A stretch of DNA of 64,000 nt, taken from Candidatus Poribacteria bacterium (GTDB lineage Bacteria > Poribacteria > WGA-4E > WGA-3G). A model generated the notes under the pieces. That model was not told the origin of the DNA and made no database searches. It saw only the letters and a program-made list of their open reading frames with translations. The stretch covers positions 1 to 64,000 of the forward strand of contig PYJD01000021.1 of NCBI GenBank assembly GCA_003635315.1. The letters run 5' to 3'. This document shows, piece by piece, positions 15,404 through 24,103 of this stretch. The position numbers were made by a program, and so were the translations under genes. The first letter of the stretch is position 1. Each line of letters opens with the position of its first letter.

Positions 15404-17310
15404 TTCAAGTGAAACCGTTATTGTCATTTCATTTAGTACTACTAATTATCTCGTACTTAATTCCATCAACCGGTTTCACCGAATACGAACCCGGCACACA
15501 ACTTGCCCTCCCAGACAGAGCATTAGCTCGTCTGGGAAAGGGGCGGGTACAGGAAATCGCTTTCTCTCCGGATGGAAATACCCTCGCTGTTGCAAGTTCA
15601 ATCGGTGTTTGGCTATACGATATACGTACCTATAAAAAAGTATCACTACTGACTGGACACACAGATACTGTTCATTGCGTCACGTTCAGTCCAGATGGTA
15701 ATACCTTGGTAAGCGGTAGTGGGGACGACACAGTTCGTTTATGGGATGTCCCCACAAAACAACATATCGCTACACTCCAACATACTGGTGTGGTGTTAAG
15801 TGTATCTTTTAGTGGGAATGGTGAATTACTTGCAACGGGATGTGGTTATTCCGTAACACTGGATAGATCTACACCTTTACCTAATCAAGATACAGTTAGA
15901 CTGTGGAATGTTCGTACAAAGAAACATATTGCAACATTTAATGGACATTCTAATTATGTTGACAGTGTAGCGTTCAGTCCCGATGGTAAAATACTTGCTT
16001 CATGCAGCCGGGATAAGACTATCCGGTTATGGAATATTAAATCTGGGAAAAATATCAAAACACTCAAAAGACATACAGATTCTGTTAGATGTGTTAAATA
16101 TAGTCCAAAAGGGAATCTCATAGCAAGTGCCGGTTGTCTTGAAGACAAAAATATCCTATTATGGAATGTGAAGACTGGAAAACACATAAAGACCCTAAAA
16201 GGACACACAAGGGATATCACAAGTATTGCATTTACTTCTGATGGGAAACTAATTGCAAGCGCCGGTGGTGACAACACTGTACGCGTATGGGATGCCAATA
16301 CGGGGTTGGAGAACATCACTCTTACAGGACATACAGATTGGGTAGTAAGTGTTGCATTCAGTCCAGGTAACAACACACTCGCGAGCGCAAGTCGAGATGG
16401 AACTATTCGTCTATGGGATGCAACTACCTTCAAAGGATACACCGACGTCATTATGTGTATTGCATTCAGTCCAGATAGTTCCACATTAGCAAGTACAGGT
16501 TTTGATAAGAAAATCCATCTTTGGGATGTCAACACAGGACAACATAAGAAAGTACTCACAGGACACACAGATTTAGTCTCAAGAGTAGCATTTAATCCCA
16601 CGAACAATACGCTTGTAAGTAGTAGTAAGGATAAAACACTACGACTATGGAATGTTACAACTGGTAAAACCATCAAAATACTCAAAGATAATACATTCCC
16701 TATTGCTATGAGTTCCGATGGCAAAATCCTTGCATGTGGTGGTCCAAATAACACAATACATCTATTAGATGCAACCACAACACATCGAAAGCATACACTC
16801 AAAGGACATAGAGAATTTGTTGATAGTGTAGCTTTTATTCCAGATGGTAACATAATTGCTACAGGTAGTTCGGACAATACCGTAAGGTTGTGGAATACCC
16901 ACACAGGGAAACAGAACAGAGTATTAAATGCGAATATACCATCCTTCAATGAACTCATGTTTAGTCCAGACGGTAATACATTAGCAAGTAATAACCACAA
17001 CAATTCAATACTCCTATGGGACGTTTCTACAGGTAGTTTGAAGAATACATTTGAACACAAGCAAAAAGCAGACGGATATACAGATGGTGCCCAATCTGTA
17101 GGGTTCAGTCCTGATGGTAAATACTTAGTGACAGGGAGCTATTCAGGCAAGGTTCATCTATGGGATATTAATACTGGAGATTTTAGGAGAATACTCAATG
17201 GACATACAGGGAATGTCATAACTGTAGCTTTTAGTCCGAATGGAAAATTCCTCGCTACGGGTAGCACAGACGGAACAATTCTCCTATTTGGTCAAGTCTG
17301 GAAAGACTAA
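15400..17310 (+). CDS. Exported WD40-repeat protein, 14 repeats
   Basis: The frame starts at TTG 15400, overlapping the LamG stop by four bases; GTG 15409 is an alternative. An N-terminal signal peptide (SFHLVLLIISYLIPSTGF) is followed by 14 WD40 units of about 42 residues, each with the pattern VxSVAFSPDGxxLAS, DxTIRLWD and GHT. Fourteen repeats are enough for two seven-bladed propellers and fill residues about 45-636. There is no kinase or other enzymatic domain, unlike many bacterial WD40 proteins. It probably acts as a binding scaffold outside the cytoplasm, with its co-translated LamG partner. Confidence 0.85.
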   Translation: MIQVKPLLSFHLVLLIISYLIPSTGFTEYEPGTQLALPDRALARLGKGRVQEIAFSPDGNTLAVASSIGVWLYDIRTYKKVSLLTGHTDTVHCVTFSPDGNTLVSGSGDDTVRLWDVPTKQHIATLQHTGVVLSVSFSGNGELLATGCGYSVTLDRSTPLPNQDTVRLWNVRTKKHIATFNGHSNYVDSVAFSPDGKILASCSRDKTIRLWNIKSGKNIKTLKRHTDSVRCVKYSPKGNLIASAGCLEDKNILLWNVKTGKHIKTLKGHTRDITSIAFTSDGKLIASAGGDNTVRVWDANTGLENITLTGHTDWVVSVAFSPGNNTLASASRDGTIRLWDATTFKGYTDVIMCIAFSPDSSTLASTGFDKKIHLWDVNTGQHKKVLTGHTDLVSRVAFNPTNNTLVSSSKDKTLRLWNVTTGKTIKILKDNTFPIAMSSDGKILACGGPNNTIHLLDATTTHRKHTLKGHREFVDSVAFIPDGNIIATGSSDNTVRLWNTHTGKQNRVLNANIPSFNELMFSPDGNTLASNNHNNSILLWDVSTGSLKNTFEHKQKADGYTDGAQSVGFSPDGKYLVTGSYSGKVHLWDINTGDFRRILNGHTGNVITVAFSPNGKFLATGSTDGTILLFGQVWKD

Positions 17311-17449
17311 TGTATGTATCAATCCTTGAAGGCATACATAAATTATGTTATTCTTTTTTATAACACAAGAATATAAACTGTAGTCTTCACACTAAAATAA
17401 TAAACTCTTACATGGATTTATAACATAAACATATATGAAAGGACAATAA

Positions 17450-18181
17450 ATGCAAAGCCACGAAGTAGATTACGAAATATTCGGTAATGACATGCAGGTC
17501 GTTGAAGTTGAACTTGATAGAGGGGAAACAATTATCGCTGAAGCGGGTGCGATGAACTGGATGGAGGATGATATTTCCTATGAAGCAAAAATGGGAGATG
17601 GTACAAATCCTGACGGTGGGTTAATGGGTAAATTCCTGAGTGCAGGAAAAAGAGCATTAACCGGTGAATCGGTATTTTTGACCCACTTCACCAATTCCAG
17701 TCCAAACAAGAGACGCGTTGCCTTTGCTGCACCCTATCCCGGCCATATAATGCCAATTGACCTATCCGCAACAGGTGGCGAGTTGCTCTGTCAAAAGGAT
17801 GCTTTCCTTTGTGCTGCCTTCGGCACACAGTTAGATATCGCCTTCTCAAAGAGATTAGGTGCAGGATTCTTTGGAGGAGAAGGATTTATTCTACAAAGAC
17901 TCCGCGGGGATGGTATGGCTTTTATTCATGCCGGTGGAAGTGTCGTAAAAAAGGAACTCTCTAACGAAATGCTCAGAGTGGATACAGGTTGTCTTGTCGC
18001 ATTCTCAACGGGTGTCGACTATAATATAGAAATGACCAAAGGACTAAAATCTATGTTCTTCGGTGGTGAAGGATTATTCCTTGCAACACTGCATGGCACT
18101 GGAACTGTTTACCTTCAAAGCCTTCCTTTTTCAAAATTAGCTGATCGGATCATCGCACAAGTACCACGTTCCGGTGGATAA
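17450..18181 (+). CDS. AIM24/TIGR00266 family protein
   Basis: The 243-residue protein begins [22 protein letters not shown] after AAAGGAC. It shows the family's characteristic blocks: [16 protein letters not shown], a Gly-rich [49 protein letters not shown] and [25 protein letters not shown]. The fold is a double-stranded beta-helix barrel; the biochemical role is unknown in bacteria. It stands alone, with about 140 bases before it and 300 after it. The length is typical of the family. Confidence 0.9.
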   Translation: MQSHEVDYEIFGNDMQVVEVELDRGETIIAEAGAMNWMEDDISYEAKMGDGTNPDGGLMGKFLSAGKRALTGESVFLTHFTNSSPNKRRVAFAAPYPGHIMPIDLSATGGELLCQKDAFLCAAFGTQLDIAFSKRLGAGFFGGEGFILQRLRGDGMAFIHAGGSVVKKELSNEMLRVDTGCLVAFSTGVDYNIEMTKGLKSMFFGGEGLFLATLHGTGTVYLQSLPFSKLADRIIAQVPRSGG

Positions 18182-18287
18182 AGATGTACGCCCACGTCGT
18201 GTGTTGTTCACCCATTTATTTTCGAAACCATATTACAAACAGAGTTAGTATTTATAGTGAACAATGAATATAATAACACAAAATCCC

Positions 18288-18353
18288 TGTAGGAGCGATT
18301 TCCGAATCTCGATTTAACTGGGTGATAGTCGGGAATCAGAGTTCCCTTCTACA
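18288..18353. repeat. Dispersed 25-base repeat, family A, inverted pair
   Basis: The left arm, 18288-18312, begins TGTAGGAGCGATTTCC. The right arm, 18329-18353, is its inverted relative (reverse complement begins TGTAGAAGGGAACTC and ends CCCGA). Both arms match those at 2698-2759, but here they face inward rather than outward. The 18-base centre differs. Confidence 0.6.
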
Positions 18354-18479
18354 TCTCAAAATGTTCCATTAATTCAAAAGTTTACTATAGTATTCTGAAT
18401 ATCAGTTTGTTCAGCAACACACAATGTCTGGTGAAGAAATGTTGCCTAATCAAAAATTGATATAGAATTTGGAGTCTTC

Positions 18480-19583
18480 GTGAAAATACATTCAATCAAA
18501 GCCTATCAAGTTGACCTACCACTCCATGAAGGCAGCTATAAATGGTCAGGTGGTAAATCGGTCTCTGTTTTTGACAGTACAATAGTATCCGTTGAAACGG
18601 ATGAAGGTATTACAGGATACGGTGAAGTCTGTCCCTTGGGACCATTTTATCTACCTGCCTATGCTAAAGGCACCAGAACAGGTATAGCCGAACTTGCCCC
18701 ACATCTAATCGGAGAAGATCCAACCCAACTCCTACCTCTAAATCAACGTATGGATGCTGCTCTAAAAGGACACCCTTATGTCAAATCTGGAATCGACATA
18801 GCGTGTTGGGATATTCTCGGAAAAGTGTCAAATCAATCGGTATGTACTCTACTCGGGGGAAGGTATGGGGAAGACTTCATGCTCTACCGTGCTATCTCCC
18901 AACAATCCCCAGATGAGATGGCAGAGAAAGTAGCAACATACCGTGCTGAAGGTTACCGAAAATTCCAGTTGAAGGTCGGTGGCGATCCAAACACCGATAT
19001 TGAACGCATTCATGCTGTCTCCGAATTGATGGAACCGGGTGATGTGCTCATCGCTGATGCCAATACAGGGTGGCTCATGCATCAGGCAGCTCGTGTGGTA
19101 CGTGGTGTAAGTGACGTGGATGTTTATATCGAACAACCTTGTCTATCTTATGAAGAATGCCTGTCAATTCGAGAACGTACAAACCACCCTTTTGTCCTTG
19201 ATGAGACAGTTGACAGTATTAATATGTTGCTACGCGGTCATGAAGATAGGGCAATGGATGTCGTCAACATTAAGATCAGCAAATTTGGTGGTCTGACGAA
19301 AGCTAAACTCGCAAGAGATCTATGTGTTGAACTTGGCATAGCCATGACCATAGAAGATAGTTGGGGTGGTGATATTACGACTGCAGCAATAGCACATCTG
19401 GCACACAGCACACCAACGGAATACCTTTTCACAGCAACCGATTTCAATAGTTATGTCACTGTCAGTACAGCAGAAGGTGCGCCGCAACGGGTTAATGGTA
19501 GAATGACAGCCTCCACGCAACCCGGTTTAGGCATCATACCAAAATTGGATGTTTTAGGTGATCCGGTAGTTGAAATAGATTAA
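18480..19583 (+). CDS. Enolase-superfamily dehydratase, likely cis-3-hydroxy-L-proline dehydratase
   Basis: The 367-residue protein (GTG 18480) is a mandelate racemase/muconate lactonizing enzyme. The N-terminal capping domain is followed by a barrel with Lys165 (KFQLKVGG), metal ligands Asp193 (IADANTGW), Glu218 (IEQP) and Asp241 (VLDETVD), and Lys265/Lys268 (NIKISKFGG). Lysines facing each other across the site, with no His-Asp dyad, fit the subgroup that dehydrates cis-3-hydroxy-L-proline to 1-pyrroline-2-carboxylate. The next gene, four bases downstream, is an ornithine-cyclodeaminase-family reductase, the usual partner for that product. The subgroup call is inference; other acid-sugar dehydratases or epimerases are possible. 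Confidence 0.8.
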   Translation: MKIHSIKAYQVDLPLHEGSYKWSGGKSVSVFDSTIVSVETDEGITGYGEVCPLGPFYLPAYAKGTRTGIAELAPHLIGEDPTQLLPLNQRMDAALKGHPYVKSGIDIACWDILGKVSNQSVCTLLGGRYGEDFMLYRAISQQSPDEMAEKVATYRAEGYRKFQLKVGGDPNTDIERIHAVSELMEPGDVLIADANTGWLMHQAARVVRGVSDVDVYIEQPCLSYEECLSIRERTNHPFVLDETVDSINMLLRGHEDRAMDVVNIKISKFGGLTKAKLARDLCVELGIAMTIEDSWGGDITTAAIAHLAHSTPTEYLFTATDFNSYVTVSTAEGAPQRVNGRMTASTQPGLGIIPKLDVLGDPVVEID

Positions 19584-19587
19584 TCCT

Positions 19588-20553
19588 ATGCGTATTAGAA
19601 TCCTTACTGCAGACGATGTCCGAGCAGCACTCCCCATGTCCAAAGCGATAGACGCCATGCGACATGCATACGGTCAACTCTCCGCAGGTACAGCAATAGC
19701 ACCACCAAGACAACACATAACTTCCGACAAAGGTGTCACGCTCATAATGCCGGCTTACTTACCCAAACGAAGTGAATTCGGCATAAAAGTTGTATCCGTC
19801 TATGACGAAAACCCCGATATCAATCTACCACGTATTACTGCTACGGTATTAGTACTTGATCCTGATACCGGTGTACCAAGAGCATTTATGGATGGCACAA
19901 GTCTTACCGCTATTCGTACAGGTGCGGGTGGTGGTTTAGCTGCTGATCTGCTTGCACGACAGAATTCAAAAACGGTTGGTCTTTTTGGTGCAGGTGTTCA
20001 GGCAAGAGCACAGTTACAGGCGGTTATGGCAGTCAGAAAAATAGAATGTGTAAATCTCATCAGTCGCACTCAAACATCTGCTGAAAACATTGCGACTGAA
20101 ATCTCTAATTGGAAAGATGCCCCAAAAGTGAATCTTGCTTCCTCTCCACAAGAAGTAGTAGAAAACGCAGATATTGTCATCTGTGCAACAACATCCGCGA
20201 ACCCGCTGTTTGATGGAAATTTACTAAAGCCTGGTACACATATAACAGCCGTAGGAACATTTGTACCAGAAAAACGTGAGGCAGACACAACAACCATAAC
20301 ACGTGCAAAACGTATAGTAGTGGATTCACGAGAAGCATGTCTTGAGGAAGCGGGTGATCTGATAATTCCAAACGCTCATATTGACGCAGAAATCGGTGAA
20401 ATCGTCAACGGAGACAAACAGGGACGTCAGTCGGAAGATGAAATTACATTCTTTAAATCGGTGGGGGTGGCAGTACAGGATGCAGTAGCCGCATCAGCTG
20501 TCCTGACAGAAGCGGAAACCAGAGGATTAGGAACTGTAATTAAAATGACATAG
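19588..20553 (+). CDS. Ornithine cyclodeaminase/mu-crystallin family reductase
   Basis: The 321-residue enzyme has the family substrate region MDGTSLTAIRTGAGGGLAADLL and the NAD(P)-binding motif VGLFGAGVQARAQLQAV, then ADIVICATTSANPLFDG and the DAVAASAVL tail. Members include ornithine cyclodeaminase, alanine dehydrogenase and 1-pyrroline-2-carboxylate reductase. Co-transcription with the upstream dehydratase favours the last: reduction of 1-pyrroline-2-carboxylate to L-proline. The gene begins four bases after the dehydratase stop. Confidence 0.85.
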   Translation: MRIRILTADDVRAALPMSKAIDAMRHAYGQLSAGTAIAPPRQHITSDKGVTLIMPAYLPKRSEFGIKVVSVYDENPDINLPRITATVLVLDPDTGVPRAFMDGTSLTAIRTGAGGGLAADLLARQNSKTVGLFGAGVQARAQLQAVMAVRKIECVNLISRTQTSAENIATEISNWKDAPKVNLASSPQEVVENADIVICATTSANPLFDGNLLKPGTHITAVGTFVPEKREADTTTITRAKRIVVDSREACLEEAGDLIIPNAHIDAEIGEIVNGDKQGRQSEDEITFFKSVGVAVQDAVAASAVLTEAETRGLGTVIKMT

Positions 20554-20630
20554 TGTAAACAAGATTAATTCTGATAAAGACTATATCCTATTACTATTCC
20601 ATCAACAATCAACTATAACCCTAAAAGAAT

Positions 20631-20663
20631 GGCTTAAACCCAATAAATTACTGAATTCAAGCC
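20631..20663 (-). terminator. Rho-independent terminator of the first LamG gene
   Basis: On the minus strand GGCTTGAATTCAGTAA folds back on TTGGGTTTAAGCC with several G-U pairs, followed by ATTCTTTT (20630 downward). It lies 25 bases after the LamG stop. Confidence 0.6.
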
Positions 20664-20687
20664 GATATGTATTAATCAATATCTTTA

Positions 20688-21470
20688 CTAACGGGTTTTT
20701 ATATCTCCCCAAGTTGTCGCCAACTTATCTTCAGGTTCAACAGACAGAAAATCTCCATCCATAACTTCTTTAAGTTCGGCAACTGATAATGCACGAGCGA
20801 ATATATAATACTCATCCAGTAATCCAATGTACCAACGACCATTTTTATGGTGTCCGATTCCTGCAGTCACACCCCAATCATCTGATAGTTCGCCATTGCC
20901 CTTAGCATTATGTGTCTTTTCACCATCAATATAGGTTATGACATCTCCAGAACCGCTATCGTATGTTCCAGCAAAATGTACCCATTTATCTGCTTCAATC
21001 ACCGGTCCTGGATTGATATTGAAGACAGCAGCATTTGCATTATTGCGGTGAAAAAATCTAAATCCACCTGGACGAATCTCCATATGGTAGAGTCCACTCC
21101 CATGCCCAGTGCCAATAGCATCAAGTAACGTTTGGGGATCTGCTGAACCTGTATGGTTGACCCAAACAGCAATGGTAAATCCTTCCACTGGTGCGTTCTT
21201 AAATTCAGGACCGTTCATATTAATCCATACATTGGTTTCCAATGCGATAGCATTCCCAATTACCCCTTTTTCCCATTTGGCATTACCTTCTACAATACCA
21301 TCATTGCCATTCACTGAACCATCTTCAACAGTTTTTCCTTCTTTATCAAAACTATAGTAAACCGATAAAGTTGGATCACTAAGATCTGCTACTGCGGGGA
21401 GTAAACAGACTCCTACAATAAACAATATTGAAGAAAAGATAGATGTCAGTTTCACTCTACTCTTATACAT
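20688..21470 (-). CDS. Secreted LamG protein, tandem copy 1, C-terminal TTW tag
   Basis: ATG 21470 (MYKSRVKLTSIFSS) follows AAAGGGGAAA and is preferred over 21512. The 260 residues comprise a signal peptide (FIVGVCLLPAVAD), a LamG domain (DPTLSVYYSFDKEGKTVEDGS, EGFTIAVWVNHTGS, FHRNNANAAVF, DKWVHFAGTYDSGSGDVIT, GRWYIGLLDEYYIFARAL) and the tag DKLATTWGDIKTR at the very end. It is a close paralogue of the gene 230 bases upstream, from tandem duplication. A glycan- or protein-binding role at the cell surface is inferred. Confidence 0.85.
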   Translation of the reverse strand: MYKSRVKLTSIFSSILFIVGVCLLPAVADLSDPTLSVYYSFDKEGKTVEDGSVNGNDGIVEGNAKWEKGVIGNAIALETNVWINMNGPEFKNAPVEGFTIAVWVNHTGSADPQTLLDAIGTGHGSGLYHMEIRPGGFRFFHRNNANAAVFNINPGPVIEADKWVHFAGTYDSGSGDVITYIDGEKTHNAKGNGELSDDWGVTAGIGHHKNGRWYIGLLDEYYIFARALSVAELKEVMDGDFLSVEPEDKLATTWGDIKTR

Positions 21471-21643
21471 CGTATTTCCCCTTTCTAAACTTATAATCAA
21501 TAAAGTCTTCATTGCACAGTTATGTGAAAATTACAAATACCCTACAAGCAAATTTATCTCATTTTTTCATATATCTTCTTCTATGTCAAGAAAAATCATT
21601 GGTGAGAAATATACGTTTCACAGTTAACTGCTGAAATAAAAAT

Positions 21644-21675
21644 GGCTTGAATCGGTGATACACCGAATCCAAGCC
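21644..21675 (-). terminator. Rho-independent terminator of the second LamG gene
   Basis: On the minus strand GGCTTGGATTCGGTG pairs with CACCGATTCAAGCC around TAT and is followed by ATTTTTATTT. It lies about 25 bases after the stop at 21701. Confidence 0.75.
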
Positions 21676-21700
21676 AAATTGGAATATTTGAGACGAATCG

Positions 21701-22477
21701 TTACCGATGAGACTTAATGTCACCCCAAGTTGTTGCCAACTTATCTTCAGGTTCAACCGCTAAAAGGGCACCATTCATGACTTCTGATATTTCTTCATCT
21801 GGTAAAGCGCGGTTAAATATATAATACTCATCCAACCGTCCATCGAACCAGCGACCATTTTTATGATGACCAATTCCTGCAGTCACACCCCAGTTATCGG
21901 AACATTTACCGGATCCTGTACCTGAATGAGTTTCTTCTCCATTAATATAGGTCCTAATATCTCCTGAATCACTATCATAAGTTCCAGCAAAGTGAACCCA
22001 CTTTTCCGCTTCTATTACTGGACCCGGATTAATATTGAAAACGGCAGTGTTTGATCCATCACGATGGAAAAATCTGAAACCACCTGTCCGAATTTCCATA
22101 TGAAATAGACCACTTCCGTGATCTGTACCAATTGCATCAAGCAATGTTTGAGGATCGCTTGAACCTGAATGATTGACCCAAACAGCGATAGTGAAACCAT
22201 CAACCGGTCCATTCTCAAATTCTGGACCATTCATATCAATCCACGATTGGTTTTCCAAAACAATAGCATTACCATAAACACCTTCTTCTCGATTTATATC
22301 TCCAACAATCTTACCATCATTACCATTCAAAGAATTGTCAGTAACGGTTTCCCCTTCTCCATCGAAATTATAGTAAACTGATAGTGTTGGATCATTCACC
22401 TGTGCTTCCGTAGAGATAACACCTGTTACCATAAATACAAGCATAGCAGCACTGATACAGAAGAATCTTATATACAT
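21701..22477 (-). CDS. Secreted LamG protein, tandem copy 2, C-terminal TTW tag
   Basis: ATG 22477 follows TAGGGGGCAAT. The 258-residue product has a signal peptide (CISAAMLVFMVTGVISTEA) and a LamG domain nearly superposable on copy 1, with FTIAVWVNHSGSSDPQTLLDA, WVHFAGTYDSDSGDI and DEYYIFNRAL, and ends DKLATTWGDIKSHR. Each copy has its own ribosome-binding site and terminator, so they are separately transcribed. Differences between the copies cluster outside the core strands, as expected if binding specificity has diverged. Confidence 0.85.
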   Translation of the reverse strand: MYIRFFCISAAMLVFMVTGVISTEAQVNDPTLSVYYNFDGEGETVTDNSLNGNDGKIVGDINREEGVYGNAIVLENQSWIDMNGPEFENGPVDGFTIAVWVNHSGSSDPQTLLDAIGTDHGSGLFHMEIRTGGFRFFHRDGSNTAVFNINPGPVIEAEKWVHFAGTYDSDSGDIRTYINGEETHSGTGSGKCSDNWGVTAGIGHHKNGRWFDGRLDEYYIFNRALPDEEISEVMNGALLAVEPEDKLATTWGDIKSHR

Positions 22478-22731
22478 ATTGCCCCCTAATATTGTGTTTA
22501 ATTAATATAAGAAATGAGAATTAACAGTTTCAAATTGACTCTCATTATTAGGAAATCGGAATACAAACCCGATAACCGTTGCAAATTGGACTTCTGTTAG
22601 TTTTATATAATACCACAATAACAAATTTTGTCAACTTACTATTGGTATGATAGTATATTGAAAAGTCGGTATTCAGATTGATATTCTTTCTATTTCCATG
22701 CTAATATATGAAAAACCTTAGGAGTGAAACT

Positions 22732-23592
22732 ATGAAGTATAAAATAACATTTCAGAGTCTATTCATAACCATACTCTGTTCAGTAATTATTACTCTACCT
22801 GTATATTCAGTAGATATTACTGTTGGTTTCTTAACATCCGGGGACGAACTCCATGAAGTTGAAGAAGCAGCTTACAATTGGGCAGATGATAATTATCAAA
22901 CGACAAGGTTAATTGCAAATGACAACGGTACATTCAAGAATAACGCTGGAACTGCATTGAAATTGGATCAATACGCTGTTCTATGGCTCTTACATACAAA
23001 ATCGAATAAAATACCTGATGCTCTTCTGTCGGATGGAACTAAGAAAGCAATTCTCGACTACATAGAATCAGGCGGAGGTATCTTCCTTTCTGCTGTAGGA
23101 CTCCGATACGTCGTAGATCTTGGTGTGGAAAAGGGGGGAAATCCCCGTGTGTTTCAACCTCTTGGCAAGGGTCCACCACCAATTGGAGTAAAACCAACAG
23201 ACGAAGCTAAAAACCATCCTATCTTCAAAGGTTTCGATACAAGTGCTCCCATATTTCTTACAAGTATGGATCAAGGTGGATTCACCTCAGACTTTCATAA
23301 CTTCGCAGCGAAGGATCCCACTGGAACAATACTTGGGACAAAAACACGTGGTGGAGGTGGAGGAGCAGGTGAACGTCCTTTAGTTGAGTATGATGTTCAG
23401 GATGGGATAATTATCACCCTTGGACACCACAATGGTGTCTATACAGATAGTAAATCAAAAGAAAGTGATAACCTTAGAATGCTCACTAAAAACATACTGA
23501 ATTATCTTGCGGATAATTCAGCTTACCTATCTGTTCAACTGAACGGGAAATTGACCACTACGTGGGGTAGATTAAAGTCTACATTGGAATAA
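22732..23592 (+). CDS. Secreted ThuA/GATase-like protein with C-terminal TTW tag
   Basis: ATG 22732 is chosen because TAGGAG lies 8 bases upstream; the frame extends back to 22708. A signal peptide (FITILCSVIITLPVYSV) precedes a flavodoxin/glutamine-amidotransferase-like domain: ITVGFLTSGDELHEVEEAAYNW, YAVLWLLHTKS, DYIESGGGIFLSAVG and VQDGIIITLGHHNGVY. This resembles ThuA-type domains, although no catalytic Cys is seen. The last residues, NGKLTTTWGRLKSTLE, carry the same tag as the LamG proteins. The substrate is unknown. Confidence 0.7.
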   Translation: MKYKITFQSLFITILCSVIITLPVYSVDITVGFLTSGDELHEVEEAAYNWADDNYQTTRLIANDNGTFKNNAGTALKLDQYAVLWLLHTKSNKIPDALLSDGTKKAILDYIESGGGIFLSAVGLRYVVDLGVEKGGNPRVFQPLGKGPPPIGVKPTDEAKNHPIFKGFDTSAPIFLTSMDQGGFTSDFHNFAAKDPTGTILGTKTRGGGGGAGERPLVEYDVQDGIIITLGHHNGVYTDSKSKESDNLRMLTKNILNYLADNSAYLSVQLNGKLTTTWGRLKSTLE

Positions 23593-23617
23593 TCATTCTG
23601 AATTATCTTCTTCTATT

Positions 23618-23646
23618 GAACCCGTAAGTATTGATATTACGGGTTC
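23618..23646 (+). terminator. Rho-independent terminator
   Basis: GAACCCGTAA pairs perfectly with TTACGGGTTC around a 9-base loop and is followed by TCCTTTCTT. It lies 25 bases after the ThuA-like gene and may also separate it from the convergent membrane-protein gene. Confidence 0.75.
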
Positions 23647-23660
23647 TCCTTTCTTATAGA

Positions 23661-23981
23661 TTATACTTCTATTTGTGTGTCTTGTTCATCATTTTTTATC
23701 TGTTGTAATTCAATAGATGGGTTTAGACGGGAATGATGTAATACCCAATAGACTCCTGCGACAAATACACCACCGATGAGTGTAGCAAAGAACCAAATAC
23801 CGGGAGTTACAAAGAAAATACGCCGTCCTTCTTTACGCAACCCTAATACATCCAGATAAACACCAAACCCAAAAACAATGTGTACTATAACTGATAGAAC
23901 TACAACTACAGTTGTCCAAAATACTATTGCAGATGGAGGTAGCAAATTAGTAAAGTCCGTTATTAAACTTTGTATATCCAT
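23661..23981 (-). CDS. Two-TM membrane protein
   Basis: The 106-residue protein follows AAAGGAGAATACAA. Hydrophobic segments at about 18-42 (AIVFWTTVVVVLSVIVHIVFGFGV) and 60-80 (IWFFATLIGGVFVAGVYWVLHH) are joined by a charged loop (LDVLGLRKEGRRIFF); the tail is acidic and Gln-rich. The family is not recognised. It converges on the tagged ThuA-like gene and stands alone. Confidence 0.65.
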   Translation of the reverse strand: MDIQSLITDFTNLLPPSAIVFWTTVVVVLSVIVHIVFGFGVYLDVLGLRKEGRRIFFVTPGIWFFATLIGGVFVAGVYWVLHHSRLNPSIELQQIKNDEQDTQIEV

Positions 23982-24103
23982 TTGTATTCTCCTTTATATG
24001 ACAGCTGGATTCCTTTTCATTGTCATCAATCCTTTTGACACAATCTAACCATGCTGCTATTATGATAACAACAATAGCTTAAGATAGTCATATAATTCCT
24101 GAA

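Noticed and set aside
15954-17060. 368-residue minus-strand frame opposite the WD40 gene
   Set aside because: It is a shadow produced by the regular WD40 codon pattern. It has no ribosome-binding site and a composition unlike a protein.
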